Source: Asaia bogorensis (GTDB lineage Bacteria > Pseudomonadota > Alphaproteobacteria > Reyranellales > Reyranellaceae). Taken from it: DNA of 64,000 nucleotides. The stretch covers positions 56,038-120,037 of the forward strand of contig CAMDCE010000007.1 of the NCBI GenBank assembly GCA_945889625.1, written 5' to 3'. A program made the translations under genes and the position numbers. The notes beneath the pieces were generated by a model. It was not told the DNA's origin. It was given only the letters and a program-made list of their open reading frames with translations, and did not search any database. Positions 1 through 9,695 of this stretch are shown piece after piece (the stretch's first letter is position 1; each line of letters opens with the position of its first letter).

Positions 1-896
1 ACCACGGGCGTGCGGCCGTTGACCAGGATCGGCTCGTTGAGCTCGGTGTGGCTGTGGCCGCCGATCAGGACGTCGATGCCAAGCACTTCCTTCGCCAGTC
101 GCACGTCGTCGCCGTCGGTGTAGCGCCCGTCCTTGCCCTTCTCCACGCCGCCGTGGCTGAGACAGATGACGATGTCGACCTTCTCTGTCTCACGCAGCAG
201 CTTGATCGTTTCCCGGGCAGTCTCGATGGCGTCGCGGAACGAAGCGGCCCCCGCCGTCGTGTAGAACATCGCCTCCTTGCCGAGCACGCCGAAGAGGCCG
301 AACCGGATGCCGTCGCGCTCGATCACGGCGTGGCGCCGGATCACGCCCTCCTTGGCCAGGCGCTGGAGGTCCGCCAGCGTCGGGTCGTTCGCCGTGAAGT
401 CCGCATTCGACGCAAGCACTGCCGGAACCCGGCCGGCCTTGCTGGCCACGCCGATCGACTTGCCCAGTCCGTCCGGACCGAGGTCGAATTCATGATTGCC
501 GAAGGTCGTGGCGTCATAGCCCATCATCGCCATCAGCCGCAGCTCGCCGCCGATTTCGCGCGTGGCCGCGCCGAACGCCGTGCCCATGCTGTAGTCGCCG
601 GCGTCGAGCACCAGCACGGGGCCTTGTGCGTTGCGCGCCTCCCTTCTCCTGGCGATCAGGCTGGCCAGCCGGGCGTACCCGCCGCGGGTCGCGTCGTCGT
701 TGAGCTTGAACGGCGTGTAGTCCGCCCCCGGACCCATGCCGATGAAGGCCGAGTGCATGTCGTTGGTGTGCAGGATGGTGAAGGTCTTCCTGCCGTCCGC
801 CGCGGCAAGGCTTGCGGGCAGCACGCCCGTTGCGCCGGCAGCGAGTGAGCCCGCCAGGAATTCCCGGCGGGGCAATACCTCGATCGACATGGACAT
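1..896 (-). CDS. 5'-nucleotidase / metallophosphatase family protein, exported (C-terminus beyond window)
   Basis: The reading frame enters from beyond the left edge, so only about 298 N-terminal residues are visible. The start at 896 has GGAGA about 8 nt upstream; a second in-frame ATG lies at 890. The N-terminus has a twin-arginine export signal (RREFLAGS, then a hydrophobic stretch). All calcineurin-like metal motifs of the UDP-sugar hydrolase/5'-nucleotidase family are present in order: TILHTNDMHS, LDAGDYSMGT, FGNHEFDLG and IGGHSHTEL. The family dephosphorylates nucleotides or other phosphoesters in the periplasm. The substrate cannot be told, because the C-terminal substrate-binding domain is outside the window. 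The gene lies 21 bp downstream of the arylsulfatase on the same strand, suggesting one transcript for periplasmic ester hydrolysis. Confidence 0.9.
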   Translation of the reverse strand, partial: MSMSIEVLPRREFLAGSLAAGATGVLPASLAAADGRKTFTILHTNDMHSAFIGMGPGADYTPFKLNDDATRGGYARLASLIARRREARNAQGPVLVLDAGDYSMGTAFGAATREIGGELRLMAMMGYDATTFGNHEFDLGPDGLGKSIGVASKAGRVPAVLASNADFTANDPTLADLQRLAKEGVIRRHAVIERDGIRFGLFGVLGKEAMFYTTAGAASFRDAIETARETIKLLRETEKVDIVICLSHGGVEKGKDGRYTDGDDVRLAKEVLGIDVLIGGHSHTELNEPILVNGRTPV

Positions 897-917
897 GATG
901 GTCTTCTCCCGGCCGGC

Positions 918-2552
<1,635 letters not shown>

Positions 2553-2611
2553 ATGCATATCCTCCTTGGGACCGCTGCCCGCCCTTGTCGGCTCCCGTGG
2601 CGTGTCCCTCC

Positions 2612-2625
2612 TTGACGCAGATCAA
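2612..2625. promoter_or_regulatory. FNR/FixK-type box upstream of the sulfatase
   Basis: TTGACGCAGATCAA matches the FNR/FixK/CRP-family dyad TTGAT-N4-ATCAA with one change. It lies about 60 bp upstream of the sulfatase start and about 80 bp upstream of the divergent tetR start. Oxygen or redox control of the sulfatase is an inference. Confidence 0.45.
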
Positions 2626-2637
2626 GCGAGGCACTTA

Positions 2638-2665
2638 TTGACGGGGGCAAAAATAGAATTAGAAT
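2638..2665 (+). promoter_or_regulatory. sigma70-type promoter for the tetR gene
   Basis: TTGACG (2638-2643) and TAGAAT (2660-2665) are separated by 16 bp. Transcription would start near 2672, giving a leader of about 30 nt before the ATG at 2703. The -10 element lies in the spacer of a perfect inverted repeat, as expected for an autorepressed TetR gene. Confidence 0.55.
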
Positions 2666-2679
2666 ATAGTTCTATTTTT
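2649..2679. promoter_or_regulatory. perfect inverted repeat, likely TetR operator
   Basis: Arms AAAAATAGAA (2649-2658) and TTCTATTTTT (2670-2679) are perfect 10-bp reverse complements around an 11-bp spacer. The repeat covers the predicted tetR -10 region in the intergenic space shared with the sulfatase. It is strikingly AT-rich against a GC-rich background. It is probably the binding site of the TetR protein encoded just downstream, controlling both directions. Confidence 0.6.
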
Positions 2680-2702
2680 TCCCTCGAGTCGAGTCCCATC
2701 AA

Positions 2703-3362
2703 ATGCCCACTTTGAGCCGCAAGCCGCCCCAACAAGACCGAAGCCGCAAGGCCCAGAACGCCCTGCTTCGGGCGGGGTTGAGAGGTATTGGTACACGCGG
2801 CATCGCGGGCTTGAGCATGGCAAGCGTCGCCGCCGAGGCCGGGGCCTCCATCGGCTCCCTCTATTTTCGCTTCGGCGACAAATCGCAATTCGTCGGGGCG
2901 GTGCTGGCCGTTGCACTGGAGGAATTCCACGATCGCGGCTTCGCCCTGTGCGAAACGGCTGATCGGGAGAAATGGCCGGAGCGCCGGATACTTGAAGGTT
3001 GGGTCTCCATCGTCATCACCTCGGCTCGCGAAAGACGGACCCTCATCAGGGAAATGATCAGCCATATGGCAACGCGACCCGAAGCCTGGAAACCGATCCA
3101 TGAACGGCGGCGTGAACTGGAAGACAGGTTGTTGACCGTTCTTTCTGCGCCCTCCGGCAACGGCTCAAACCCTGCTCGCAAGATGAGGCTGCGTATCGGC
3201 CTGCAGGTCGTGGCCGCGACGGTCATTCATATGGTGATTGTCGACCCCGGCCCGCTGCGGATCGACGACCCTTCGCTGAAGAACGTACTTTGCGACCTGT
3301 TGTTTTCGTTCATCGATGCGCCCGTCAGCAATGGCAAGAAGAAGCGCAGAGGACGCAAGTGA
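2703..3362 (+). CDS. TetR family transcriptional regulator
   Basis: A 219-residue TetR-type repressor. The N-terminal helix-turn-helix runs from about residue 15 to 62 (ARG GIGTRGIAGLSMASVAAEAG, then GSLYFRFGDKSQF), the family signature. The remaining ~150 residues form the ligand-binding/dimer domain, too divergent to suggest an inducer. It ends in a basic tail (KKKRRGRK). The gene is divergent from the arylsulfatase and 197 bp upstream of the formylglycine-generating enzyme on its own strand. It is therefore the natural candidate to regulate sulfatase production through the palindrome at 2649-2679. Nothing gene-like was seen in 3363-3559. Confidence 0.9.
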   Translation: MPTLSRKPPQQDRSRKAQNALLRAGLRGIGTRGIAGLSMASVAAEAGASIGSLYFRFGDKSQFVGAVLAVALEEFHDRGFALCETADREKWPERRILEGWVSIVITSARERRTLIREMISHMATRPEAWKPIHERRRELEDRLLTVLSAPSGNGSNPARKMRLRIGLQVVAATVIHMVIVDPGPLRIDDPSLKNVLCDLLFSFIDAPVSNGKKKRRGRK

Positions 3363-3559
3363 GTGGCGGTGACTGCACTCTTTTGGTGAGACCTTCTTCA
3401 GGCGGATAGTCGATCATGATCCTCGGAGGCTTGTAGGAGACGGCGCTACCTGCTCGACGCAACGGACGCGCCGACCCTCGAAAGTGACGAGATGTTGGCG
3501 GTGACCATGAAGGCCACTTTGGTACGCGATTTTTTCTTCGAGAGGAATCAGGGTTCACG

Positions 3560-4537
3560 ATGGGCGGCATGGAACAAGGCATTCGAGCGGACGCGCAGCA
3601 CGCCGACATGGTCTGGATCGAGGGCGGCACTTTCGGCATGGGCTCGGACAGGCATTACTCGGAGGAGGCACCGGTCCATCGCGTCACTGTCGGCGGCTTC
3701 TGGATCGACCCGACCCCCGTCACCAACGCCCAGTTCCGCAAATTCGTCGAGGCGACGGGCTATGTCACCTGGGCCGAGATCGCGCCCGACCCCAGGGACT
3801 ATCCCGGTGCGCTGCCACGCATGCTGAAGGCTGGCGGACTTGTCTTCACGCCGCCCAAGAAATCCGTCGACCTCGGCGACTGGAGCCAGTGGTGGCGATT
3901 CACCTTCGGCGCCACCTGGCGGCGGCCCTACGGGCGGGGCAGCCACATCGGCGGCCTCGACGATCATCCCGTTGTGCAGATCGCCTACAGGGATGCCGAG
4001 GCCTACGCGGCGTGGGCCGGCAAGGAGCTGCCGAGCGAGGCCGAGTGGGAGTTCGCCGCCCGCGGCGGCCTCGACGGCGCAGAGTTCGCCTGGGGCGAGG
4101 AGCTGACGCCCGGCGGCAAATACATAGCCAACACCTGGCAGGGCAACTTCCCGGTCGAGAACGACAGGACCGACGGCTACGCCCGCACCTCGCCGGTGCA
4201 CGCCTTCCCGGCCAACGGCTACGGCCTCCACGACATGATCGGCAATGTCTGGGAATGGACGACCGATTGGTATTCGACGCAGCACACCGCCGACGCGCCC
4301 AAGGCCTGCTGCGTGCCGCAAAATCCGCGCGGTGCCGCGGTGGAGCAGAGCTACGATCCGCGCCAGCCCGCCGTGCGTATTCCCCGCAAGGTTCTGAAGG
4401 GCGGCTCGCATCTCTGCGCGCCCAATTATTGCCGGCGCTACCGTCCCGCGGCACGCCACGCCGAGCCGGTCGATACCTCGACCAGCCATGTCGGCTTCCG
4501 CTGCATCTCCAGAACACGCGAGAACTCTCGTGAGTAG
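3560..4537 (+). CDS. formylglycine-generating enzyme (sulfatase-modifying factor)
   Basis: A 325-residue protein made almost entirely of the FGE-sulfatase domain. It starts MVWIEGGTFGMGSD and VTNAQFRKFV, continues through PSEAEWEFAARGG and IGNVWEWT, and ends SHVGFRC. The catalytic pair is present as Cys286 and Cys291 (HLCAPNYCRRYR), matching the C-x4-C copper/active-site cysteines of true FGEs rather than the many FGE-like proteins that lack them. FGE oxidises the sulfatase active-site cysteine to formylglycine using oxygen. There is no signal peptide, consistent with cytoplasmic modification before export. The arylsulfatase 1 kb away, with its CTAGR motif, is the evident substrate. Confidence 0.93.
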   Translation: MGGMEQGIRADAQHADMVWIEGGTFGMGSDRHYSEEAPVHRVTVGGFWIDPTPVTNAQFRKFVEATGYVTWAEIAPDPRDYPGALPRMLKAGGLVFTPPKKSVDLGDWSQWWRFTFGATWRRPYGRGSHIGGLDDHPVVQIAYRDAEAYAAWAGKELPSEAEWEFAARGGLDGAEFAWGEELTPGGKYIANTWQGNFPVENDRTDGYARTSPVHAFPANGYGLHDMIGNVWEWTTDWYSTQHTADAPKACCVPQNPRGAAVEQSYDPRQPAVRIPRKVLKGGSHLCAPNYCRRYRPAARHAEPVDTSTSHVGFRCISRTRENSRE

Positions 4538-4594
4538 GCCACATACCGGGCCGGCCCTCACAGCGATGCCGCGCTGATCCTCTCCCAAGTGAGC

Positions 4595-5012
4595 TCAGGT
4601 GTCACTTTGGTGCCGTTCACCTCCGCCGGCGGAGGTTGCAGGACCATGCGCCTCGCTTTCGAAGCGCACCTTGCGAACCTGCGGTGCGCTGAAGCAGACC
4701 GGGTCGCAATTGGCATCGACGATGGTAGTGAGCGTGCTGCCGTCGAACGTGTAGTTGCCCCAGTAGGAGGAGTATTGGCGCGCCGTCCCCTCGGGCAGTG
4801 ACGCCTGGCCGTCGACCAGCACCGACATCATGCGGCCATCGGAGGTCAAGGTAAGCAGGCCCATGCCGCGCGGACCGAACGGCACGCCGACTTGGCGGCG
4901 AGCCGCGTGAAGCTTCCGGTCACTATCCGGGCGTTGGCACTGCCGCCTAGCGGATGTACCCGACGAGCACCGCCCGCCTTCCGATGCGGGCGCGCACCTT
5001 GGAATAGAGCAT
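4595..5012 (-). pseudogene. decayed lipocalin-like gene with a caspase-type leader remnant
   Basis: Read on the minus strand. From 5012 an ATG opens 21 codons (MLYSKVRARIGRRAVLVG...) and stops at 4947. These match the first codons of the caspase-like gene at 6393 (MIYSRTRRSIGRRAVLAG), including the GACAGAC before the ATG. Beyond the stop, other frames give TGSFTRLAAK (about 4886-4915), then VPFGPRGMGLLTLTSDGRMM and on to 4595. The latter is recognisable as the core of a lipocalin-like domain (GNYTFDGSTLTTIVDA, QVRKVRFE). At least two frame changes separate the pieces. The 96 open codons at 4595-4885 might still be translated, but the protein would lack its first strands. No gene was seen in 4538-4594 or 5013-5118. 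Confidence 0.55.
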
Positions 5013-5118
5013 CGTCTGTCCTGGCCCCCCGATCGCCAACTATACCGCCCCGCTCGAGACCAGTTCGGGCGACGACCCTGCCACGGTACGCCGGGCCACT
5101 CTGCGCGGCCGTCCGGCG

Positions 5119-6393
5119 TTAACCATCCAGTCTCGAAAAGTGCGTGTTGAATGCCGAGGAGCCACCGGGCCCTCCCCTCCCCGCCGTCCCCTGAAGCATC
5201 GACAAGCTGCCCGAATTGGCGTCACTCCAGTCGAACATCATATTTGGTGATCCATCTCGGACAACAATCTCAATTCTTTTTCCGGAAAGTTTACCGGTGC
5301 GGAAAGACCAACCAAACCCTTGCCCGGTTTTGCCTGCTAAAATGAGCTCAGCGGTTTGTTGCTCTTCGACAGACATGACCACGAGAATCTGGGGAATCTT
5401 CTCCTTGGTCGATGTGGTGCCGACAAACTGGAAGGAGCCGACTTTCATCCTGTCAGGGGAATTGTTCGGCGGCCGATGCGCAATCAATCCTGGAGGGAGC
5501 GACAGGCCGTTCTGTTGCGCGAAGGCATAGGCGTTATGTAGTTCTATTATCTTCGATGGATCGCTGGCCCAGCCGGACCTGCTGGCAGCACCACCGCCGC
5601 CCGAGCCCCTCAGCACGAAGGGTTGCTGGTAGTTGCTCTGGTCCCACAGGACCTGCCGGCCCTGCGTCGCAATGAGCAGTTCACGCCGCAGTTTCGCAGG
5701 CAATGCCAGAAGATCGATCGATGGGGCCTCCAATTCGCGCAGAAGGACGGCGGCGAAGGGGCTGTTCTGTCCGGCCGGCCCATCGAGGGCGACGCGTCCG
5801 GGAGCGGTCGAGAACAGCACCATCGTGTTGGGAGCCCGGGCTGCAGCGCCGGCGCTATACCCATCCACGCTCCTGCTGGCCCCCCGTTCCGCCGCCAACT
5901 GGCGCCAGCCATCGGCCGGGTTGTTCCGGCAGTTATCGAGCACCAGCAGACGATGGGCCGCCTCGGCCATCGCCTGTCTGACAGAGGGCACCGGCACGAG
6001 GGTCTGAACGGTGTTCGGGGTGCTCAAATCCGCATCCACCGGCACCAGATAGGTGTTTCTTTCCCAAGAGGCGCCATGCCCGGCGAAGTAAAGTGCCGCA
6101 AAGTTCGCGCCGCGCGCTGCCGACTTGAACTTCTCGATGGCCTGAAGCATCGCGCCCCGGCCAACGTCTTGCAGGAGTTCGGTCTGCAGTCCCAATGCCT
6201 GAAAGCGTTTCGCCATGTCGGGAGCATCGCGCCGTACGTTCGGCAACTGCGCTTCCCATTGATAGCGCGAATTGCCGATCACCAGCGCAACGCCCGTCCG
6301 TCCCTGGGCGCGGACCGCCGAGAAGGGCAGCAGGGTGGCCCCGGCGAGCACCGCCCGTCTTCCGATGCTGCGGCGCGTTCTTGAGTAGATCAT
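5119..6393 (-). CDS. caspase family (peptidase C14, metacaspase-like) protein, exported
   Basis: A 424-residue protein. The start at 6393 is chosen because GGAGAGA lies 7-8 nt upstream and because the next residues form a Tat-like signal (RRSIGRRAVLAGATLLPFSAVRAQ). The caspase p20-like fold follows: ALVIGNSRY (strand 1), AALYFAGHG with catalytic His106, and LLVLDNCRNNP with catalytic Cys155. About 150 C-terminal residues (after residue ~275) match no domain I recognise and may bind a partner or substrate. Bacterial homologues are Arg/Lys- or Asp-directed proteases of unclear role. An upstream paralogous fragment of its leader lies at 4947-5012. Confidence 0.85.
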   Translation of the reverse strand: MIYSRTRRSIGRRAVLAGATLLPFSAVRAQGRTGVALVIGNSRYQWEAQLPNVRRDAPDMAKRFQALGLQTELLQDVGRGAMLQAIEKFKSAARGANFAALYFAGHGASWERNTYLVPVDADLSTPNTVQTLVPVPSVRQAMAEAAHRLLVLDNCRNNPADGWRQLAAERGASRSVDGYSAGAAARAPNTMVLFSTAPGRVALDGPAGQNSPFAAVLLRELEAPSIDLLALPAKLRRELLIATQGRQVLWDQSNYQQPFVLRGSGGGGAASRSGWASDPSKIIELHNAYAFAQQNGLSLPPGLIAHRPPNNSPDRMKVGSFQFVGTTSTKEKIPQILVVMSVEEQQTAELILAGKTGQGFGWSFRTGKLSGKRIEIVVRDGSPNMMFDWSDANSGSLSMLQGTAGRGGPGGSSAFNTHFSRLDG

Positions 6394-6523
6394 TGTCTGT
6401 CTCTCCGCTTCTCTAGCCGGCAACGGCGCCACGAAAGCCCGCGAACAAGCCGCCTGCTGACGTCACGTCAAGCATGCAGTGTAGACGCTCTGGTCGTCCC
6501 CCGATCCGAAGAAGTCGCTGGCC

Positions 6524-6985
6524 TCAGCGGGCCTCGATCTCGATGTTGGCTGTGCTCTGGCGACCGCCTGCGTCGCTGATCGCGACCTGCAGCACATAGG
6601 TGCCCGCCGGAACCATCGCGTTCGGGATCTCGATGCCGTTGGCCGTGATGTACGGCTTGAGGCGCTGCGTGATGTTGACGTCGCTGCCGCGCAGGACCGT
6701 GATCTGGGCCGACGCCGGATTGATCTTCTCGCCGCCGCGTCCGGCGAACTCCACCTTCAGTGCGAACGGCTGGTTCGGGGCAACGGCGGCAGCCGGCGAG
6801 ACCTGCCGGATGGCGGGACCACGGCTGATAGCACGGCCGGCCTTGCTGGTTGAGGAGGGAGGAAGCGCTGCTTCCTGGCCCGTGACGATCCAGACGCCGG
6901 CTTGGGCTCGACCGTCTGTCAGCGCAAGAATTCCGAAGGAAAGGATGCCACTGGCAAGCAGCATCCGGCGTGCCATTCTAGTCAT
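6524..6985 (-). CDS. exported protein of unknown function
   Basis: A 153-residue protein. The start at 6985 has GGGAGGG 6 nt upstream. The N-terminus (MARRMLLASGILSFGILALTDGRAQA) is a Sec signal peptide. The mature part begins with a low-complexity Ser/Ala/Pro segment and then a region of about 95 residues rich in beta-prone stretches (FALKVEFAGRGGE, AQITVLRG, GTYVLQVAISDAGGRQSTANIEI). This reads like an Ig-like or carboxypeptidase-regulatory-like beta sandwich. No catalytic motif is visible. It lies between the caspase-like and zinc-ribbon membrane genes on the same strand, with gaps of about 100 bp, so co-transcription is possible but unproven. Confidence 0.7.
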   Translation of the reverse strand: MTRMARRMLLASGILSFGILALTDGRAQAGVWIVTGQEAALPPSSTSKAGRAISRGPAIRQVSPAAAVAPNQPFALKVEFAGRGGEKINPASAQITVLRGSDVNITQRLKPYITANGIEIPNAMVPAGTYVLQVAISDAGGRQSTANIEIEAR

Positions 6986-7087
6986 AGTCAGCCCTCCCAA
7001 AGAGCCTCGTTCGTTTCCCGTTCCAATTATTGCGCCAAGCAGACGAGGTTGTCTACATCCCCCATGCAAATGCATTCTAAAGGGCGT

Positions 7088-7852
7088 CTAGAGGATGCCC
7101 TTGAAGCCCGTATAGACCGCGCCGATGGCCGTGCTGACGGAGACGGCGAGCTTGATCAGCTTGACCACTCGTTCAATCCGCTGGTCGAGCGACTTGCCCT
7201 TGGCCTTGTTCGAAATCTGAAGCGCGATGAAGGTCGCAAGCTTCGCGACCGTCCCGGTACTGCGCTGACCCGTCGACCGCGCCGTCAAAGCGAGCAACGA
7301 GCCCAGCAGAAAGGCGAGCGCGATGCTGGTGATGTATTCCAGCGTCTCGCGCCAGGCGACAGCACTGTGCGGCATGATCGGATCGCCGTCGGTGAGGTGG
7401 ACCATGGTCGACATGCCGAACACCGACGCAAAGGCGACCACGATGCCGAACCCCAGGGTGACGAACCACCTGGCATGCAGCTTGCGCTCCAGCATCCAGC
7501 CGAAGATCGCGGGCAGCGCGATCGAGACCGCGCGCAGCCAGACCAGGCTGGTGTCGAGCTTGATGACCAGCAGATAGTGCGCGGCGATCAACACGACTGT
7601 CGGCAGGACCACATAGATCGCCAGGAGATCGATGACGCCCGGTTGTCGCGCCGCCAGTTCTTCGACAGGTGCTGCGGGCTCAGCCGGGGCGCTTTCCGAC
7701 TGCTCGGCGAGCTGCGCTTCCAGTTCCTGGACACGCTTCTCAAGGGCCTTGTTGGCTTCCTTGAGCGACATTGCGAGCCCGATGTCGCGATGGCAGGTCT
7801 TGCACACCGTGGCGCCGTCGTTGACCGGCTCCGCGCAGTAGGGGCAGGTCAC
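7088..7852 (-). CDS. zinc-ribbon membrane protein of unknown function
   Basis: A 254-residue protein with a GTG start at 7852 (GAGGGAAAGG just upstream). It opens with a zinc ribbon: CPYC at the extreme N-terminus and CKTC about 14 residues later. A coiled-coil stretch follows (LKEANKALEKRVQELEAQLAEQ) and then an acidic Ala/Pro linker. At least four hydrophobic membrane segments follow (for example IDLLAIYVVLPTVVLIAAHYLL and FVTLGFGIVVAFASVFGM). The C-terminus is a basic amphipathic helix plus a hydrophobic end. Such architecture suggests a membrane scaffold or sensor, but no function can be assigned. Nothing was recognised in 7853-8049. Confidence 0.75.
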   Translation of the reverse strand: MTCPYCAEPVNDGATVCKTCHRDIGLAMSLKEANKALEKRVQELEAQLAEQSESAPAEPAAPVEELAARQPGVIDLLAIYVVLPTVVLIAAHYLLVIKLDTSLVWLRAVSIALPAIFGWMLERKLHARWFVTLGFGIVVAFASVFGMSTMVHLTDGDPIMPHSAVAWRETLEYITSIALAFLLGSLLALTARSTGQRSTGTVAKLATFIALQISNKAKGKSLDQRIERVVKLIKLAVSVSTAIGAVYTGFKGIL

Positions 7853-8049
7853 GGCCTTTCCCTCGCGAGAGCCGGGCAACGAAGATCGAACACGAGCGGC
7901 CGACCACGTCGATCGCCGCGATGGCAATCAGCCTGCACTGCTTGCGTCACTCGTGTTTCCCTGCCCCCTTGTCGTGGATCGTAGGCATCGGCGTACGGGC
8001 CTGCAATAGGGCGCTGCCGCAAGCGACGGCAGATTTGTGGGTCTGCGCT

Positions 8050-9645
8050 CTAGCTCCAGGCGAGCCGCGAGCGGCGTTGCGAGCGCGACAGCATGGCAGC
8101 CGGGATCAGGGCGAGGAGCGCCACCACGCCGATCACGATGAAGGTGTCGGAGAAGGCCATCATCTCCGCCTTGGCCTGCACCATCGTGCCAAGATATTCG
8201 AGCGCCCCTGCCTTCTGCTGCTGGTAAGGCAGGCCGCCGCGCTGCATGAGCTGCTCGACCTGTATCAGCAGTCGCTGGGCGGTGGCATTGCCCCAGTCCT
8301 GGGTGGCCGCCAGCGCATCGGCATGGAAGCGTGTGCGCACCTCGAAGAACGCCACCATCCCGTTGATGCCGAAGGCGCCGCCGAGCTGGCGCATGAAGTT
8401 GGCGATGCCGGCGCCCTGGCGCACCTTGTCGGCCGGCAGGGCCTGGAGCGAGGAAGCATTGAGGCTGGGATTGATGAAGCCCAAGCCAAGGCGGGAGACC
8501 ATGATCATGCCGACCAGGGTCCAGAACGTCGTGTCGACGTCGGCTGCGGCCAACAGGGCGAAGCCCGCCGCAAACAGCAGCAGCCCGCCGATGATCATCG
8601 TCGAGGCGGGCATGGCGTCGGCCATCCGTCCGGCGATCGGAAAGATGAAGGCGAGCATGATGCCGGCCGGCATCATCATCAGACCGGCCAACAGCGGCGT
8701 GAAGCCTATGGTCGTCTGCACGAACACCGGCATGACGTAGGTCGAGCCCATCATGCCGGCGCCGAAGATGAAGGCGATCATGGCCGTGGCGGAGAACTCG
8801 AGATTGGCGAAGATGCGTATGTCGAGCAGGGCACGCGGTGTGTAGAGCTCCCAAAACACGAAGGCCACGCTCGCCGCCACGCCGATCACCAGCCGGAGCA
8901 CGATGACGTCGGAGCTCCAACCCTCGCGCTGGCCGTCGGCGATGCCGGTCATCAGGCCGAACAACGCCGTGCACAGAAGCGCGAAGCCCAGCCAGTCGAA
9001 GGGCGGGATCTCTCGTGGAACCGACCGTGTCGGCATGAACATCAGGCCCATCACCGCCGCCAGGGCGCAGAACGGCAGCGAGATGAAAAAGACGTAGTGC
9101 CACGAAAAATACTCGATCATCAGGCCGCCCAGCGTCGGGCCGATCGCCGGCGCGAAGACGACGCCGAGGCCGAATATACCCATCGCCATGCCGCGTCGCT
9201 CGGCGGGAAAGACCGTGAAGATCGTGGCCATCACCAGCGGCTGGGCAACGCCGGCGCTGAAACCCTGCAGGACGCGCGAGAAGATCAGCGCGTCCTCGTT
9301 CGGCGCCGTGCCGCCCATCAGGGCGCCTATCGAAAAGAAGAACAGGGAACCGACGAAGGTCCGCCGCTCGCCGAACACGCCGGTCAGCCAGGCATTGATG
9401 AGCATGCCCGCCGTCATCGTGGCCATGTAGGCCGACGACATCCATTGCGCCTGATCCTGGCCGATGCCGAAGGCGCCCATGACGTCGGGAACCGCGACGT
9501 TGACCGTGGTCATCGCCAGCACCATCGCGAGCACGCCCACCATGCCGGTGATGGTGACCAGCCAGCGATAGGCCGGCCCGTAGAGCTCGCTCAGTACCCG
9601 TGCCGTCTGAAGCGGACGGCTGTGGGGAACGCTATCGGACGTCAA
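8050..9645 (-). CDS. emrB: DHA2-family MFS drug efflux transporter (EmrB/QacA type)
   Basis: A 531-residue permease with about 14 predicted membrane segments, the DHA2 hallmark. The N-terminal half shows NVAVPDVMGAFGIGQDQAQWMSSAYMATMTAGMLI-type helix 1-2 sequence, the motif A loop GVFGERR and the motif C stretch GLGVVFAPAIGPTLGG. It partners the membrane-fusion protein encoded immediately upstream to export drugs or lipophilic compounds across both membranes, driven by protons. The start is uncertain. TTG at 9645 is the only start codon ahead of the first membrane helix, and it lies inside a 34-bp duplication; the next codon is ACG where the other repeat copy has ATG. Confidence 0.88.
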   Translation of the reverse strand: MTSDSVPHSRPLQTARVLSELYGPAYRWLVTITGMVGVLAMVLAMTTVNVAVPDVMGAFGIGQDQAQWMSSAYMATMTAGMLINAWLTGVFGERRTFVGSLFFFSIGALMGGTAPNEDALIFSRVLQGFSAGVAQPLVMATIFTVFPAERRGMAMGIFGLGVVFAPAIGPTLGGLMIEYFSWHYVFFISLPFCALAAVMGLMFMPTRSVPREIPPFDWLGFALLCTALFGLMTGIADGQREGWSSDVIVLRLVIGVAASVAFVFWELYTPRALLDIRIFANLEFSATAMIAFIFGAGMMGSTYVMPVFVQTTIGFTPLLAGLMMMPAGIMLAFIFPIAGRMADAMPASTMIIGGLLLFAAGFALLAAADVDTTFWTLVGMIMVSRLGLGFINPSLNASSLQALPADKVRQGAGIANFMRQLGGAFGINGMVAFFEVRTRFHADALAATQDWGNATAQRLLIQVEQLMQRGGLPYQQQKAGALEYLGTMVQAKAEMMAFSDTFIVIGVVALLALIPAAMLSRSQRRSRLAWS

Positions 9646-9695
9646 TGTCGACTTCGACTGCGGGAATGCTATCGGACATCAATGTCGACCTCGAC
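9625..9695 (-). repeat. 34-bp near-perfect tandem duplication at the emrA/emrB junction
   Basis: Positions 9625-9658 and 9662-9695 are 31/34 identical, with differences at 9630/9667, 9641/9678 and 9653/9690. The emrA-proximal copy encodes the last residues VEVDIDVR plus the stop codon. The second copy repeats the same codons after that stop and contains the TTG taken as the emrB start. Confidence 0.9.

Noticed and set aside
48..848. Long plus-strand open frame across the first 0.9 kb
   Set aside because: It is the reverse shadow of the 5'-nucleotidase gene, whose metal motifs are all on the minus strand.
8008..8032. CTGCCG-N7-CGGCAG hairpin after emrB
   Set aside because: Short stem with no T-run on either strand; not enough to call a terminator.
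7928..9445. Alternative minus-strand frame across the EmrB region
   Set aside because: The translation is an Arg/Asp/His-rich shadow without membrane helices; EmrB is in the neighbouring frame.
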